DNA of 64,000 nucleotides from Actinomycetota bacterium (GCA_026393035.1 JAPLAY010000014.1:1-64000), one strand, 5' to 3'. Shown: positions 1 to 11,427, counted from the stretch's first letter. Notes: generated from the letters alone by a model not told the origin. Program-made: numbers and translations.

Positions 1-2
1 TA

Positions 3-1544
3 GCAGAGAACTTATTAGTTCGAGATGTAGTGCTTGGCGATTCAAAAATTCATGAATGGGCAGGTGATGCCAAAGTTCGCGAAGTTTTAACTGGGCTCTT
101 TGGTGGTTTTAGTGAAGAGTTGTTGGATCGCAAGATCTCTTATCTATCAGGTGGCGAGCGACGTCGCGTAAATCTTGCCAAATTATTAATTAGTGATTTT
201 GATTTAATTTTACTTGATGAACCAACCAACCATTTAGATGTTGAAGGCGTTGCCTGGCTTGCACAATATATAAAACGAAATACCAAATTAGCGGTTGTGG
301 TTATAACGCACGATCGTTGGTTCTTGGATGAAGTTTCAGAACAGATATGGGAAGTTGTCGATGGAAAAGTTTTGGCATATGAAGGTGGTTATTCGGCATA
401 TGTTCTTTCAAAGGCGGAACGTGCGCGTCAGATAACCGTTGAAGATGGCAAGCGAAATGCGTTGATTCGCAAAGAACTTGCCTGGCTAAGACGTGGTGCA
501 CCAGCCCGAACCGCAAAGCCAAAATTTAGAATTGAAGCTGCAAACACCTTAATTGCTAATGAACCACCACCACGTAATGAAACCGAGCTACTTAACTTTG
601 CGGCAAATAGATTAGGTAACACGGTAATTGAAATTCATCATGCAACTATCAATGCCGGTGATAAAAGTATTTTAGATAATCTTTATTGGAACGTTGGTCC
701 AGGAGATCGCATCGGAGTTGTAGGGGTAAATGGCGCTGGTAAAACAACGCTATTCAAAGCCTTACTTTCACAGATAGCCCCAAGTGCTGGAAGAATTACA
801 GTTGGAGTAACGGTAAAAGCGGCTTTTCTTTCGCAACATCTTGAGGAGCTTGATCCAACCTGGCGGGTGTTAGAAGCGGTAGAAAAAGTTGCGAATCAAG
901 TCCAACTTGGTAACGGCAAAGAATTATCTGCAAGTCAGCTCTGCGAGAAGCTTGGTTTTAATACCGATTCGCAATGGACGCCAGTTGGAGATTTATCTGG
1001 CGGCGAACGTCGAAGACTGCAATTAACCAGGCTATTAATGGATAGTCCAAATGTGCTCTTACTTGATGAGCCCACAAATGATTTCGACGTTGAGACACTT
1101 ACCGCGCTAGAAGACTTATTAGATTCATTCGGGGGCACCTTGCTTGTTATTTCACACGATAGATATTTCCTAGAACGAGTGTGCGATCGATTCGTTGGAT
1201 TACTTGGTGACTTAACTCTGCGAGATTTACCTGGTGGGATTGATGAATATCTTAAGTTGCGTGAAGGTTCAAACCAGCCGATAGCTAATAGCGCACCAAA
1301 AACCAAGAGCTCTAATATTCTCGAAATCAAAGAGGTCCGCAAAGAGATTGCAAAGCATGAACGACAAATTGCAAAGCTTGATGCACAAATTCTTGAGTTA
1401 GAAAGTAAACAGAGTGGACTCGCCTTCGATCATGAAAAATTAGCAATGAACATGGAAGAATTAGCCAAGCTAACCCAAGAAAAATCTGCGACCGAAGATA
1501 GTTGGCTGCAGTCAACATCACGTTTGGAAGGTCTTGAAAATTAA
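3..1544 (+). CDS. ABC-F family ATP-binding cassette protein, 5' end outside window
   Basis: Two ABC domains with LSGGERRR signatures and LLLDEPTN Walker B motifs; the reading frame stays open to the window edge upstream of the listed GTG start at 30. Confidence 0.9.
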   Translation, partial: AENLLVRDVVLGDSKIHEWAGDAKVREVLTGLFGGFSEELLDRKISYLSGGERRRVNLAKLLISDFDLILLDEPTNHLDVEGVAWLAQYIKRNTKLAVVVITHDRWFLDEVSEQIWEVVDGKVLAYEGGYSAYVLSKAERARQITVEDGKRNALIRKELAWLRRGAPARTAKPKFRIEAANTLIANEPPPRNETELLNFAANRLGNTVIEIHHATINAGDKSILDNLYWNVGPGDRIGVVGVNGAGKTTLFKALLSQIAPSAGRITVGVTVKAAFLSQHLEELDPTWRVLEAVEKVANQVQLGNGKELSASQLCEKLGFNTDSQWTPVGDLSGGERRRLQLTRLLMDSPNVLLLDEPTNDFDVETLTALEDLLDSFGGTLLVISHDRYFLERVCDRFVGLLGDLTLRDLPGGIDEYLKLREGSNQPIANSAPKTKSSNILEIKEVRKEIAKHERQIAKLDAQILELESKQSGLAFDHEKLAMNMEELAKLTQEKSATEDSWLQSTSRLEGLEN

Positions 1545-2490
1545 GAGCTCACATTCTCAAATCGCCAGACTAGAGATACTTGCTGCGATATCTGGTCTGC
1601 TAATTGCTCTGCAATCTCGAGCAAATGGTGAGCTTTCGCATCTTCTTGGAAATAGTACTGAAGCCGCGCTAGTTTCATTTGGTTCGGGGTTAATTGTTAT
1701 TTCGTTGATTGCACCATTTAATAATTCAATAAAGCAAGGAATGCGCAATCTTCGAGCGGCTGTAGCAGCAAAGCAGATCCCGCGTTGGCGGTTATTCGCT
1801 GGTGTTCTTGGTGGAAGCTTCGTCGCACTTCAGACTCAAGTTGTCCCACTTATTGGTGTTGCACTTTATTCAGTTGCCTCAATTGCTGGGCAAACTGCCA
1901 TGTCGCTTATTGTTGATCGCATCGGGCTTACGGGTGGCGGCAAGAAATTGATTTCAAAGCGCAGAGTTACGGCCGCCTTGATAACTGTTTTTGCAGTTTT
2001 GATCTCAGCGTTGGATCGCATCTCTCTCGCATCGTTCTCGGTTCTCGCAGTTGCACTCGCTACTTTGGCCGGTGCCTTAGTTGGAGTCCAGCGCGCACTT
2101 AATGGTCAGATAAATGAATATTCAAAGGCAAGTTTCACAACTTCATTTTTGAATTTCTTTATGGGCACATCAGTACTTGTGATTATGTTGTTCGCGCTCT
2201 TAGTTATTAAAGGTAATGAAATCGTGGCTCTGCCAAGTGGGCCATGGTGGGTTTATACGGGTGGAACAGTTGGGGTTATCTATATTGCATTTACCTCAAC
2301 GATTGTTCAGCACCTAGGAGTTTTAACCTTCACACTCTTCAGCGTTGGTGGAACTCTTATCGGTTCGTTACTAATAGATATTTTCTCACCTACTAATGGA
2401 AATACTGTTTCTTGGTATTTAGTTTCAGGAATTGTTATGACTTACTTTGGCGTTGTTATTGGTGGGCAATCAAGGCTTTTTAAACGTTAA
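1534..2490 (+). CDS. DMT/YdcZ-like (DUF606) multi-TM transporter
   Basis: 318 aa with about 10 hydrophobic segments; overlaps the upstream ABC-F gene by 11 bp. Confidence 0.65.
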   Translation: MKIKSSHSQIARLEILAAISGLLIALQSRANGELSHLLGNSTEAALVSFGSGLIVISLIAPFNNSIKQGMRNLRAAVAAKQIPRWRLFAGVLGGSFVALQTQVVPLIGVALYSVASIAGQTAMSLIVDRIGLTGGGKKLISKRRVTAALITVFAVLISALDRISLASFSVLAVALATLAGALVGVQRALNGQINEYSKASFTTSFLNFFMGTSVLVIMLFALLVIKGNEIVALPSGPWWVYTGGTVGVIYIAFTSTIVQHLGVLTFTLFSVGGTLIGSLLIDIFSPTNGNTVSWYLVSGIVMTYFGVVIGGQSRLFKR

Positions 2491-3869
2491 ACGCGACCAA
2501 CAAGTTTTACAGCTTCCGCAACTTTAGTAACAACTTGGCTATCAAAAACGCTAGGAACAATAAAGTTCGCATTTAATTGGTCAGATGTAACACAAGAAGA
2601 GATTGCATCTGCTGCTGCTACCAACATGGAATCTGTAATTTTTGTGATTCGGCCATCTAGTAGACCGCGGAAGATTCCGGGAAATGCCAGGACATTATTA
2701 ATTTGATTTGGCTGATCACTTCTGCCAGTAGCAACCACAGCCGCATACTTACGAGCAATCACCGGATCTATTTCAGGATCTGGGTTTGCGAGTGCAAAAA
2801 CGATTGCGCCTGGAGCCATTGCGGCAACATCTGCCTCCTTAATTACATCTGGCGCACTTACGCCAATGAAGATATCAGCGTCAACCATTGCTTGGCCAAT
2901 GTCACCTTTGAAATCGCCAGGTGCACAATTATCAACGAACCAGGTGCGCATCTCTTGATCTCCAGCTTTATGTTCTGATACCAGGCCATCTTTATCAAAT
3001 CCAATAATATTTTTAGCACCGCGTGCAACAAGAAGACGTGCAATTGCAGTACCCGCGGCTCCGGCGCCACTCATAACTATTTTTGTCTTAGCTAAATCTT
3101 TCTTAACAAATTTAAGCGCATTTGTAAGCGCTGCAAGCACAACAATTGCAGTTCCATGTTGGTCGTCATGGAAAACTGGGATATCTAATAAATCGCGCAG
3201 TCGGCGTTCAACTTCAAAGCAACGTGGTGCTGAGATATCTTCCAAATTAATTCCGCCATAAACTGGTGCAATAATTTGAACAGTACGAACAATCTCATCG
3301 ACATCTTGGGTATCTAAACAGACTGGCCAAGCATCGACATCAGCAAAGCGTTTGAATAGCGCAGCTTTACCTTCCATAACTGGAAGCGCAGCTTCAGGAC
3401 CAATATTTCCCAATCCCAATACCGCTGAACCATCAGTAACAACAGCGACGGTATTTCGTTTAATAGTTAGGCGACGCGCATCTGATTTATCTGCCGCAAT
3501 TGCTTGGGCAATTCGAGCAACACCAGGCGTGTATGCGCGAGATAAATCATCACGCGTCTTTAGCGGAACCTTAGATTGAATTTCAATTTTGCCACCGAGG
3601 TGAAGTAAGAATGTACGATCACTTACTTTGCGAACTGTTAGTTCTGGGTGGCTTGCGATTGATGCAGTAATTGCATCAGCATGTTCGGCATCAATCGCAT
3701 CGCAAGTTACATCGATAACTACGTGATCCAAGAAAGATTCAACAACGTCAAGCGCAGTAATCGCAGCTCCTGCAGCAGTAATCGCAGTTGTAACTTCAGC
3801 AACAGGTTGGGCAGAAGGCGGACCTTCAACTCGAATCGTTATCCCATAGCCAGGACTTGTTGATGCCAT
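2487..3869 (-). CDS. NAD(P)-dependent malic enzyme with N-terminal ACT-like domain
   Basis: SRAYTPGVARIAQAI, HDDQHGTAIVVLAALTNAL, and GAGAAGTAIARLL Rossmann motif. Confidence 0.92.
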   Translation of the reverse strand: MASTSPGYGITIRVEGPPSAQPVAEVTTAITAAGAAITALDVVESFLDHVVIDVTCDAIDAEHADAITASIASHPELTVRKVSDRTFLLHLGGKIEIQSKVPLKTRDDLSRAYTPGVARIAQAIAADKSDARRLTIKRNTVAVVTDGSAVLGLGNIGPEAALPVMEGKAALFKRFADVDAWPVCLDTQDVDEIVRTVQIIAPVYGGINLEDISAPRCFEVERRLRDLLDIPVFHDDQHGTAIVVLAALTNALKFVKKDLAKTKIVMSGAGAAGTAIARLLVARGAKNIIGFDKDGLVSEHKAGDQEMRTWFVDNCAPGDFKGDIGQAMVDADIFIGVSAPDVIKEADVAAMAPGAIVFALANPDPEIDPVIARKYAAVVATGRSDQPNQINNVLAFPGIFRGLLDGRITKITDSMLVAAADAISSCVTSDQLNANFIVPSVFDSQVVTKVAEAVKLVGRV

Positions 3870-3872
3870 GTA

Positions 3873-4511
3873 TTACACAACTCCGTAGAGGCGATCGCCA
3901 GCATCGCCCAAGCCAGGAACGATGTAACCCTTTTCATTTAGCTTCTCATCTAGTGCGCCTGTAACAATTGTTATTGGCAGATTCTTTCCGGCGAATTCTT
4001 TCTCAATAAGTGCAATACCTTCAGGCGCGGCAAGAATTGTTATCGCAGTTATATCTGTTGCCCCACGTTCAAGTAGATATTTAATTGCAGCAATCAAGGT
4101 GCCACCGGTCGCAAGCATCGGATCGAGGATGTAGCACTGACGTCCAGTTAAATCATCAGGCAATCTATTTGCATAAGTTGAAGGTTGAAGTGTGTCGTGA
4201 TCGCGAATCATTCCAAGGAATCCAACTTCCGCAGTTGGCATTAAGCGAGTCATTCCTTCAAGCATTCCAAGTCCAGCACGCAAAATTGGAACTACAACTG
4301 GCTTTGGTTTTGTAAGGGCGACACCATCTGCCATCGCAACAGGAGTCTTAACTTTTACTGGTGTAGTTCGAACATCTCTTGTCGCTTCGTATGCCAATAA
4401 GGTCACAATTTCCTCAGTTAATTGGCGGAAGGTTGGCGAATTAGTTTTCTCATCGCGCAGAACAGTCAATTTATGTGCAAGCAATGGATGGTTCGCTACA
4501 TGGATCTTCAC
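3873..4511 (-). CDS. upp: Uracil phosphoribosyltransferase
   Basis: [12 protein letters not shown] and [14 protein letters not shown]-binding motif, [16 protein letters not shown]-terminus. Confidence 0.95.
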   Translation of the reverse strand: MKIHVANHPLLAHKLTVLRDEKTNSPTFRQLTEEIVTLLAYEATRDVRTTPVKVKTPVAMADGVALTKPKPVVVPILRAGLGMLEGMTRLMPTAEVGFLGMIRDHDTLQPSTYANRLPDDLTGRQCYILDPMLATGGTLIAAIKYLLERGATDITAITILAAPEGIALIEKEFAGKNLPITIVTGALDEKLNEKGYIVPGLGDAGDRLYGVV

Positions 4512-4577
4512 GACTCATACCTTACTCGCGCTTGTTGGGCTTGTCGCATGCCCGCTTTAGTGTCAAGATGAAGTCCT

Positions 4578-4599
4578 GCAAACCGGAAGCAAACCGGAA
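4578..4599. repeat. Tandem 11-bp direct repeat upstream of tadA operon
   Basis: GCAAACCGGAA GCAAACCGGAA, perfect and adjacent. Confidence 0.8.
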
Positions 4600-4616
4600 T
4601 TAAAGTCGAACTGGGG

Positions 4617-5084
4617 GTGAGCGCAATGGCGGGAGATTTTGGAATCATTGCGTGGCACGAAGATGGTCGATGGGATGTGGCAGAACTAACTCACGTTACA
4701 GACCTTGGTTCAATTATGGACCAGCTTAATTCGCAGGCTACAAATGGTGGCGCTATAGCGTTAATTGCAATCGAAGAGGATTTCTTTATAGTCGCGCGTG
4801 CACTCGGTTCACAAATGCAGATGATGATTAGCGATGTTACATATGCACTGGAATCTGATCTTGCTGCAGATTTAATTGAGATGTTAGATCTACCATTCCC
4901 AGAAGAGGATGACGATTCGCAGCCTGGTGGCGATATTGATCTGCTCGCAGATTTAGGAATGAGCTCTATGGAACTTGAAGCGCTCTGCGATGATCCAGAA
5001 CTTTTCCCTGATGAACAATTAGATGCAATTGCATCAAAACTTGGTTTTGGAAATCAATTCGCAGAAATATTTGAAGGTCAATAA
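4617..5084 (+). CDS. tRNA adenosine deaminase-associated protein
   Basis: Acidic 155-aa protein directly upstream of tadA, a conserved actinobacterial arrangement; GTG start. Confidence 0.75.
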   Translation: MSAMAGDFGIIAWHEDGRWDVAELTHVTDLGSIMDQLNSQATNGGAIALIAIEEDFFIVARALGSQMQMMISDVTYALESDLAADLIEMLDLPFPEEDDDSQPGGDIDLLADLGMSSMELEALCDDPELFPDEQLDAIASKLGFGNQFAEIFEGQ

Positions 5085-5087
5085 GCA

Positions 5088-5552
5088 TTGTCTTTAACCG
5101 CTAATACATTTGAAATTGAAATGCAGCAAGCTCTCGAAATTGCAAAGTCTGCGCTCGCAAGTGGTGATGTTCCTGTAGGTGCATTGATATTGAATCCAGA
5201 TGGCAAAGTAATTGCTAGTGGCCATAATCGTCGCGAAGTTGATAACGACCCAAGCGCACATGCTGAAATTGTTGCAATCAGAGAAGCTGCGCAAAAAAAT
5301 AAATCGTGGCGCCTAGATGATCACACCATTGTTGTGACACTTGAACCTTGTGCAATGTGTGCTGGAGCCATCGCGCAATCACGAATTAAAACTCTGGTAT
5401 TTGGTGCATGGGATTTGAAAGCAGGCGCAGTTGGCTCAGTTTGGGATGTATTACGTGATCCAAGGGCACCACATCGGGTAGAAGTTATTTCTGGTGTGAA
5501 TGAAAGTGAATGTGCGGCGTTATTAAGCGAGTTCTTTAAAAACTATCGTTAA
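5088..5552 (+). CDS. tadA: tRNA-specific adenosine deaminase
   Basis: HAEI and PCAMCAGAI zinc-deaminase motifs; TTG start. Confidence 0.93.
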   Translation: MSLTANTFEIEMQQALEIAKSALASGDVPVGALILNPDGKVIASGHNRREVDNDPSAHAEIVAIREAAQKNKSWRLDDHTIVVTLEPCAMCAGAIAQSRIKTLVFGAWDLKAGAVGSVWDVLRDPRAPHRVEVISGVNESECAALLSEFFKNYR

Positions 5553-5585
5553 CGAGCAGTACACGTCCTCGGTTACTCTTAGCCA

Positions 5586-6422
5586 ATGACAACGTATGCC
5601 TATCTCGGTCCAGCCGGGACATTTACCGAGGCTGCGCTTCGCCAGATAACAAATGAGTCAGATGTTCTTGTTCCTTATTCAAATGTGACTGCTGCGCTAG
5701 ATGCAGTTAGAAATGGCAAAGCCGAAAAAGTTCTAGTTCCGATTGAAAATTCAGTAGAAGGCGTTGTCTCAAGAACGCTTGATGAACTTGCTCTTGGAAC
5801 GCCGCTAGTTGTTACAGCTGAAACCACACTTCCAGTTACATTTTCATTAATGACGCTGCCAGATCGCGCTGGCGATGAGATAACAAAAATTGCAACGCAT
5901 CCTCACGCCGAATCTCAATGTCGCTCATATGTTGCTAAGAATTATCCGCAGGCAGAGATTATTGAAATGTCTTCAACCGCAGCCGCAGCAAAAGGCTTAG
6001 CAAATGGAAATTATGATGCGGCTATCGCATCTGACATCGCGGCAAAGAATTATGGATTAAAGATAATCGCAAGCAATATTGGCGATAACGCTGGCGCAGT
6101 GACAAGGTTTGTTGTTGCCGAGAAGCCAGGAACTATGCCGCCACCAACTGGAAATGATCGCACTTCACTTGTGGCATTCATCGGTATTGATCACGCAGGA
6201 GCACTGCTAGAAATTCTTACCGAATTTGCTAAACGAGATGTGAATTTAACTTTTATTCAATCTCGCCCAACTGGCCTAGAACTTGGTCATTACCATTTCA
6301 TAATTGATGCAGAGGGACATATTGCTGATCCGAAAGTTGCAGCCGCCGTTGATGGTGTTCGAAATATTTCCGAAGATATTCGTTTCCTTGGGTCATATCC
6401 CCGTGTTGGTAAAAGTAACTAG
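5586..6422 (+). CDS. pheA: Prephenate dehydratase
   Basis: [24 protein letters not shown]-terminal ACT domain with [16 protein letters not shown]. Confidence 0.94.
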   Translation: MTTYAYLGPAGTFTEAALRQITNESDVLVPYSNVTAALDAVRNGKAEKVLVPIENSVEGVVSRTLDELALGTPLVVTAETTLPVTFSLMTLPDRAGDEITKIATHPHAESQCRSYVAKNYPQAEIIEMSSTAAAAKGLANGNYDAAIASDIAAKNYGLKIIASNIGDNAGAVTRFVVAEKPGTMPPPTGNDRTSLVAFIGIDHAGALLEILTEFAKRDVNLTFIQSRPTGLELGHYHFIIDAEGHIADPKVAAAVDGVRNISEDIRFLGSYPRVGKSN

Positions 6423-6436
6423 ATAGGCTTGCACAC

Positions 6437-7702
6437 GTGATTGACTTAAAAATTCTGCGCGATACTCCAGATGTAGTTCGCCATTCCCAAAAGGTACGCG
6501 GTGAAGATGTTGCTGTAGTTGATCAACTTCTTGATGCAGATGTAAAAAGCCGGGCGGCGATAAGTGAATTTGAAACCTTACGCGCCGAGCAAAACGCACT
6601 ATCTAAATCAGTTGGTGCAACAAAAGGTGATGAGAAGAACGCTCTTCTTGAGAATGCAAAAGAATTAGCCAACCGCGTAAAAGCGGCCGATTCCAAGCGC
6701 AGCGATCTCGAAGCAAAGGCCCGCGAATATTTATTGCAAATCTCTAATTTAATTGATTTAGATGCGCCAGTTGGTGGCGAAGAAGATTTTAAAGTTATCG
6801 AAGAAATTGGTAAGCCACGCGATTTCAAGGGCGAAGGTTTCGAACCAAAGGATCACGTTGAATTAGGAAAATTATTAAAAGCAATTGATACCGAGCGCGG
6901 CGCCAAAGTTGCTGGCTCACGTTCTTATTATTTGACTGGCCCTGGAGCTATGTTGGAATTCGCGTTGGTAAATTATGCGATTTCATCTGCAGTTAAAGCT
7001 GGTTTCACCCCAGTCATCCCACCAGTATTAGTAAACCCGACAGCGATGGAGGGAACTGGTTTCCTTGGTCAAGCAGCAGAGAATGTTTACCATCTTGAAG
7101 AAGATGATGTTTATTTAGTCGGTACCAGTGAAGTCCCACTTGCCGCGTACCACATGGATGAAATTGTTGAGAATCTGCCAATTAGATATGCCGGATATTC
7201 CTCATGCTTCCGTCGTGAAGCTGGAACTTATGGCAAAGATACCCGAGGAATTATTCGAGTTCACCAATTTGATAAAGTCGAAATGTTCTCATTCATTAAA
7301 CCTGAAGATGCGAAAGCAGAACATTTAAGACTTCTGGAATGGGAGAAAGATTTCCTTAAGGCAATGGAAATTCCATTTAGAGTTATTGATGTTGCATCTG
7401 GAGATCTTGGATCAAGCGCTATTCGCAAGTTTGATTGCGAAGCTTGGATTCCAACCCAAGGTGCTTATCGCGAAGTCACAAGCACCTCTAATTGCACAGA
7501 ATTTCAAGCTCGTAGATTAAACATTCGTTATCGCGATGAGAGCGGAACTAAGCCAGTTGCAACGTTAAATGGCACTCTGGTTGCGGTACCAAGAATGATT
7601 GTCGCAATTCTAGAGAATCACCAAAACCAGGATGGATCAGTAAATGTTCCAAAGGCGCTTCGCCCATTCTTGGGCGTGGATACTTTGGTGCCATCTTTAT
7701 GA
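6437..7702 (+). CDS. serS: Seryl-tRNA synthetase
   Basis: N-terminal coiled coil plus class II motifs ([37 protein letters not shown]). Confidence 0.97.
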   Translation: MIDLKILRDTPDVVRHSQKVRGEDVAVVDQLLDADVKSRAAISEFETLRAEQNALSKSVGATKGDEKNALLENAKELANRVKAADSKRSDLEAKAREYLLQISNLIDLDAPVGGEEDFKVIEEIGKPRDFKGEGFEPKDHVELGKLLKAIDTERGAKVAGSRSYYLTGPGAMLEFALVNYAISSAVKAGFTPVIPPVLVNPTAMEGTGFLGQAAENVYHLEEDDVYLVGTSEVPLAAYHMDEIVENLPIRYAGYSSCFRREAGTYGKDTRGIIRVHQFDKVEMFSFIKPEDAKAEHLRLLEWEKDFLKAMEIPFRVIDVASGDLGSSAIRKFDCEAWIPTQGAYREVTSTSNCTEFQARRLNIRYRDESGTKPVATLNGTLVAVPRMIVAILENHQNQDGSVNVPKALRPFLGVDTLVPSL

Positions 7703-8517
7703 TTCCAGGTAAACGCCCAAAATTAATTGCAACTGATTTAGATGGAACGATAGTTCCACACCTCGGTCCAATCTCTGATCGCACTGTTGCCGCATTTAAA
7801 AGAGCTCACGAAGCTGGAATTGAAATCTTCTTTGTTACTGGAAGACCACCTAGATGGATGAAAGAGATTAAAGAAGCCTTCGGTTTTGGAAACGCAATCT
7901 GCGCAAATGGCGCCATTCTTTACGATTTAATGAATGAAAAAGTTCTTGAAGAATGGTTAATGACTAAAGAGTTGCAGTTAGATATTGTAAATCGACTTCG
8001 CAAAAACCTGCCTGGAATACATTTCGCAGTTGAGTATGGCGATGAATTTCATCGAGAGAAGAAGTACACAACAAAGTGGGATATTGGATTAGACAATATC
8101 GGTGTTGATGCGATTGAAATGAAGATTGATAAACCAGCATTTAAAATGTTGGGACGCTGTGGCAATAACGAATTCACTTCTGATCAAATGTTAGAGATTG
8201 CAGCGCGGGAATTAGCTGGAACCGCAAACATCACGCATTCAAATTCCAGTGAATCACTAATTGAAATATCTGCACTTGGTGTAAGCAAGGGTCAAACTCT
8301 GGCCAAGATGGCAGAACGTGCCGGATTGACCGCGCAAGATTGTGTAACTTTTGGCGATAACCCAAATGATTTCTCGATGTTGGAATGGGCGGCCCGATCT
8401 TGGGCAATGTCAGATGGCCATCCAGATGGGCCGAAACATGCAAAGTTTGTAGCCGATGCCCACTATCACGATGGTGTTGCAATTGTGATTGAGTCCTTGC
8501 TCGAATTGCCCGCTTAA
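7699..8517 (+). CDS. HAD-superfamily Cof-type phosphatase
   Basis: [29 protein letters not shown] motifs. Confidence 0.85.
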   Translation: MIPGKRPKLIATDLDGTIVPHLGPISDRTVAAFKRAHEAGIEIFFVTGRPPRWMKEIKEAFGFGNAICANGAILYDLMNEKVLEEWLMTKELQLDIVNRLRKNLPGIHFAVEYGDEFHREKKYTTKWDIGLDNIGVDAIEMKIDKPAFKMLGRCGNNEFTSDQMLEIAARELAGTANITHSNSSESLIEISALGVSKGQTLAKMAERAGLTAQDCVTFGDNPNDFSMLEWAARSWAMSDGHPDGPKHAKFVADAHYHDGVAIVIESLLELPA

Positions 8518-8542
8518 CTATTTAGAGGGTAAGTTTGCCCAC

Positions 8543-8628
8543 GGAGGGCTCGCATAGCGGCCGAGTGCACCGGTCTTGAAAACCGGCAAACGAAAGTTTC
8601 GTGGGTTCAAATCCCACGCCCTCCGCCA
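8543..8628 (+). tRNA. tRNA-Ser (UGA)
   Basis: GGAGGGC/GCCCTCC acceptor stem, long variable arm, anticodon TGA in CTTGAAA, encoded CCA. Confidence 0.95.
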
Positions 8629-8703
8629 GATTTTCAAGTTTTTAAGGGTGTTTCAGCGTGTGGGGGAATTCATAACTCATACGCGCACATACATCTAGCG
8701 CTA

Positions 8704-9531
8704 ATGAAATCCTCGGAGCAAAATTACGCCATGGCAACCGGCGTATTTTCAGAATCACGAGCAAAGATAAAAGAGCGCACTCTTCGAACTGATCGATGGT
8801 GGCTACAACCATTGATTACTTTCATTGTCCTTTTTAGCTTCATAATTTATGCAACATTTAGGGCATTTGAAAATAAATATTATTTTCTAGAACCGTTAGT
8901 TTCCCCACTTTATTCACCATGTCTTTCAACAGCATGCGTAGAGGGATCTTCGCTTTTAGGCCAGCCATTTAATAATGAATATTTTGGTATTGGAATTTCA
9001 CCAGCGCTATTCATTTTGATTTTTCCACTTGGGTTCCGTATGACTTGCTATTACTACCGTAAGTCTTACTACCGGGCATTTTGGATGTCACCGCCTGCAT
9101 GCGCAGTCGCTGAGCCACATGCAAAATACACCGGTGAAACTCGGGCGCCTCTCATTTTGCAGAATTCACACCGTTGGTTTTTCTACGCTGGATTGGTCTT
9201 TAACGTTCTTCTAACTTGGGACGCGATTATCGCTTTTCGAAATGAAAATAAAGAGTGGGGCCACATGAGCGTGGGCACATTAGTTCTATTGTTTAGCGCG
9301 ACAATGCTCTGGTTGTATTCACTTTCTTGTCACACTTGTCGCCACACAATTGGTGGTCGATTGAAGCATTTCTCCAAACATCCAATCCGTTACAAAACCT
9401 GGACCTGGGTCTCCGCCTTAAATCATAAGCATCCAACATTTGCTTGGATCTCACTGTTTGGTGTTGCCTTCGCCGATATCTATGTTCGCCAAGTTGCATC
9501 TGGCGCCTGGACTAACTTCTATTTATTCTAA
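8704..9531 (+). CDS. Succinate dehydrogenase membrane-anchor subunit (Sdh1 / Rv0249c-like)
   Basis: 275 aa, several TM segments, immediately upstream of sdhA-sdhB in the same order as mycobacterial Sdh1; SCHTCRHT motif. Confidence 0.75.
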   Translation: MKSSEQNYAMATGVFSESRAKIKERTLRTDRWWLQPLITFIVLFSFIIYATFRAFENKYYFLEPLVSPLYSPCLSTACVEGSSLLGQPFNNEYFGIGISPALFILIFPLGFRMTCYYYRKSYYRAFWMSPPACAVAEPHAKYTGETRAPLILQNSHRWFFYAGLVFNVLLTWDAIIAFRNENKEWGHMSVGTLVLLFSATMLWLYSLSCHTCRHTIGGRLKHFSKHPIRYKTWTWVSALNHKHPTFAWISLFGVAFADIYVRQVASGAWTNFYLF

Positions 9532-9543
9532 AGAGAGATAACA

Positions 9544-11427
9544 ATGACATCGCTAGAAAAATATAAGTACGACGTAGTCGTCATCGGTGCTGGTGGCGCC
9601 GGACTTCGCGCTGCAGTTGAAGCTCGCGCAGCCGGACTTAGCGTGGCAATCGTATGTAAATCTTTATTCGGCAAAGCCCACACTGTTATGGCTGAAGGCG
9701 GCGCCGCAGCATCAATGGGTAACGTGAACGAGAAAGATAACTGGCAGGTTCACTTCCGCGACACAATGCGCGGTGGAAAATTCTTAAATCACTACCGCAT
9801 GGCCGAACTGCATGCGAAGGAGTCACCAGATCGCATTTGGGAACTTGAAGTATGGGGCGCGTTATTTGATCGCACTAAAGAAGGAAAAATTAGTCAACGT
9901 AACTTTGGTGGCCACGAATATCCTCGCCTGGCACATGTTGGTGACCGCACCGGTCTTGAATTAATTCGTACCATGCAACAACGCATCGTTGCGCTACAGC
10001 AGCAAGATGCAAAAGAAAGTGGAAACGCTGAAAGCCACATCAAAGTCTTTGCTGAACTTACAATCACCGAGATTTTAAAAGAGAACGGCAAAATTGCTGG
10101 CGCATATGGATACTGGCGCGAAAATGGCAATGAAGTTTTGTTTGAAGCTCCAACAGTAATTGTTGCTACCGGCGGCGTTGGAAAGACTTTCAAAATTACA
10201 TCAAACTCTTGGGAAGGCACTGGCGATGGCCATGCGCTCGCACTTAAAGCTGGCGCAAATTTAGTTGATATGGAATTTTTGCAATTCCACCCAACTGGAA
10301 TGGTCTGGCCACCATCAGTTCGCGGAATCTTGGTTACCGAATCAGTTCGTGGTGAAGGTGGAATTCTTACTAACTCACTTGGTGAGCGTTTTATGTTCAA
10401 ATACATTCCAGAGGTATTCAAAGATAAATATGCAGACAATGAAGCGGAAGCAGATCGTTGGTATCTAGATCAAGATAACAACCGTCGCCCGCCAGAGCTT
10501 CTTCCCCGCGATGAAGTTTCTCGTGCAATTAACGCTGAAGTTAAAGCAGGTCGCGGTACCGAGCATGGCGGGGTATACCTAGATGTTTCAAAGCGAATTC
10601 CTGCCGATGTAATTAAAAAGCGTCTTCCTTCTATGTGGCACCAGTTCTATGAACTTGCTGGCGTAGATATCACCAAGGAGGCAATGGAAGTTGGCCCTAC
10701 TTGTCACTATGTAATGGGTGGCGTCGAAGTAGAACCAGATACTGCAGCAGCAGTTGGAGTTCCAGGGTTATTCGCAGCTGGTGAAGTTGCTGGTGGAATG
10801 CACGGATCAAACCGTCTTGGTGGAAATTCACTTTCAGACCTCTTGGTATTCGGTCGTCGCGCAGGTATGGGCGCAGTCGAATATGTTAAGAAGAACCCAA
10901 GTGCAACGGTTTCGGAAAAAGCAATTGCAGATGCTGCAGCAAGAATCCAAGCACCATTTAGCCGCGCAGGTGGCGAGAATTCATATTCACTGCATGCTGA
11001 ACTTCAGGAGATAACTCACAACCTTGTTGGAATTATTCGCACCGGAAAAGAAGTTGAGGAAGCAATTGTGAAGATTGCAGCCATTCGCGCTCGCAGTGCA
11101 AATGTTGCGGTAGCAGGCGATCGTAAATTCAACCCAGGATTCCACTTGGCGTTCGATCTAGACAATATGTTGTTGGTTGCTGAAAGCACAGCGAAGTCTG
11201 CACTTCTTCGTGAAGAATCTCGTGGCGGTCACACTCGTGATGATTTCCCAGGCATGAGTTCAAAGTGGCGCCAGGTAAATCACATTTCAAGTTTTGATGG
11301 CGAAAAGGTGAATGTAAAAGCGCAACCGCTTCCACCAATACCTAAAGAGCTATTTGATTTGTTTGATATCCACGAACTTGAAAAATATATGACGCCCGAA
11401 GAAATTGCGAAAGGTGGTTCCAACTAA
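9544..11427 (+). CDS. sdhA: Succinate dehydrogenase/fumarate reductase flavoprotein
   Basis: VVIGAGGAGLRAA FAD motif, AEGGAAASMG, QFHPTGM, LGGNSLSDLLVFGRRAG. Confidence 0.95.
   Translation: MTSLEKYKYDVVVIGAGGAGLRAAVEARAAGLSVAIVCKSLFGKAHTVMAEGGAAASMGNVNEKDNWQVHFRDTMRGGKFLNHYRMAELHAKESPDRIWELEVWGALFDRTKEGKISQRNFGGHEYPRLAHVGDRTGLELIRTMQQRIVALQQQDAKESGNAESHIKVFAELTITEILKENGKIAGAYGYWRENGNEVLFEAPTVIVATGGVGKTFKITSNSWEGTGDGHALALKAGANLVDMEFLQFHPTGMVWPPSVRGILVTESVRGEGGILTNSLGERFMFKYIPEVFKDKYADNEAEADRWYLDQDNNRRPPELLPRDEVSRAINAEVKAGRGTEHGGVYLDVSKRIPADVIKKRLPSMWHQFYELAGVDITKEAMEVGPTCHYVMGGVEVEPDTAAAVGVPGLFAAGEVAGGMHGSNRLGGNSLSDLLVFGRRAGMGAVEYVKKNPSATVSEKAIADAAARIQAPFSRAGGENSYSLHAELQEITHNLVGIIRTGKEVEEAIVKIAAIRARSANVAVAGDRKFNPGFHLAFDLDNMLLVAESTAKSALLREESRGGHTRDDFPGMSSKWRQVNHISSFDGEKVNVKAQPLPPIPKELFDLFDIHELEKYMTPEEIAKGGSN

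Noticed and set aside
935-1342. 135-aa antisense ORF in the ABC-F gene
   Set aside because: Shadow ORF; Ser/Arg-rich translation typical of reverse-frame reading.
9894-10439. 181-aa antisense ORF inside sdhA
   Set aside because: Opposite-strand shadow of a strongly recognised coding gene; low-complexity Ser/Pro/Thr translation with no motif.
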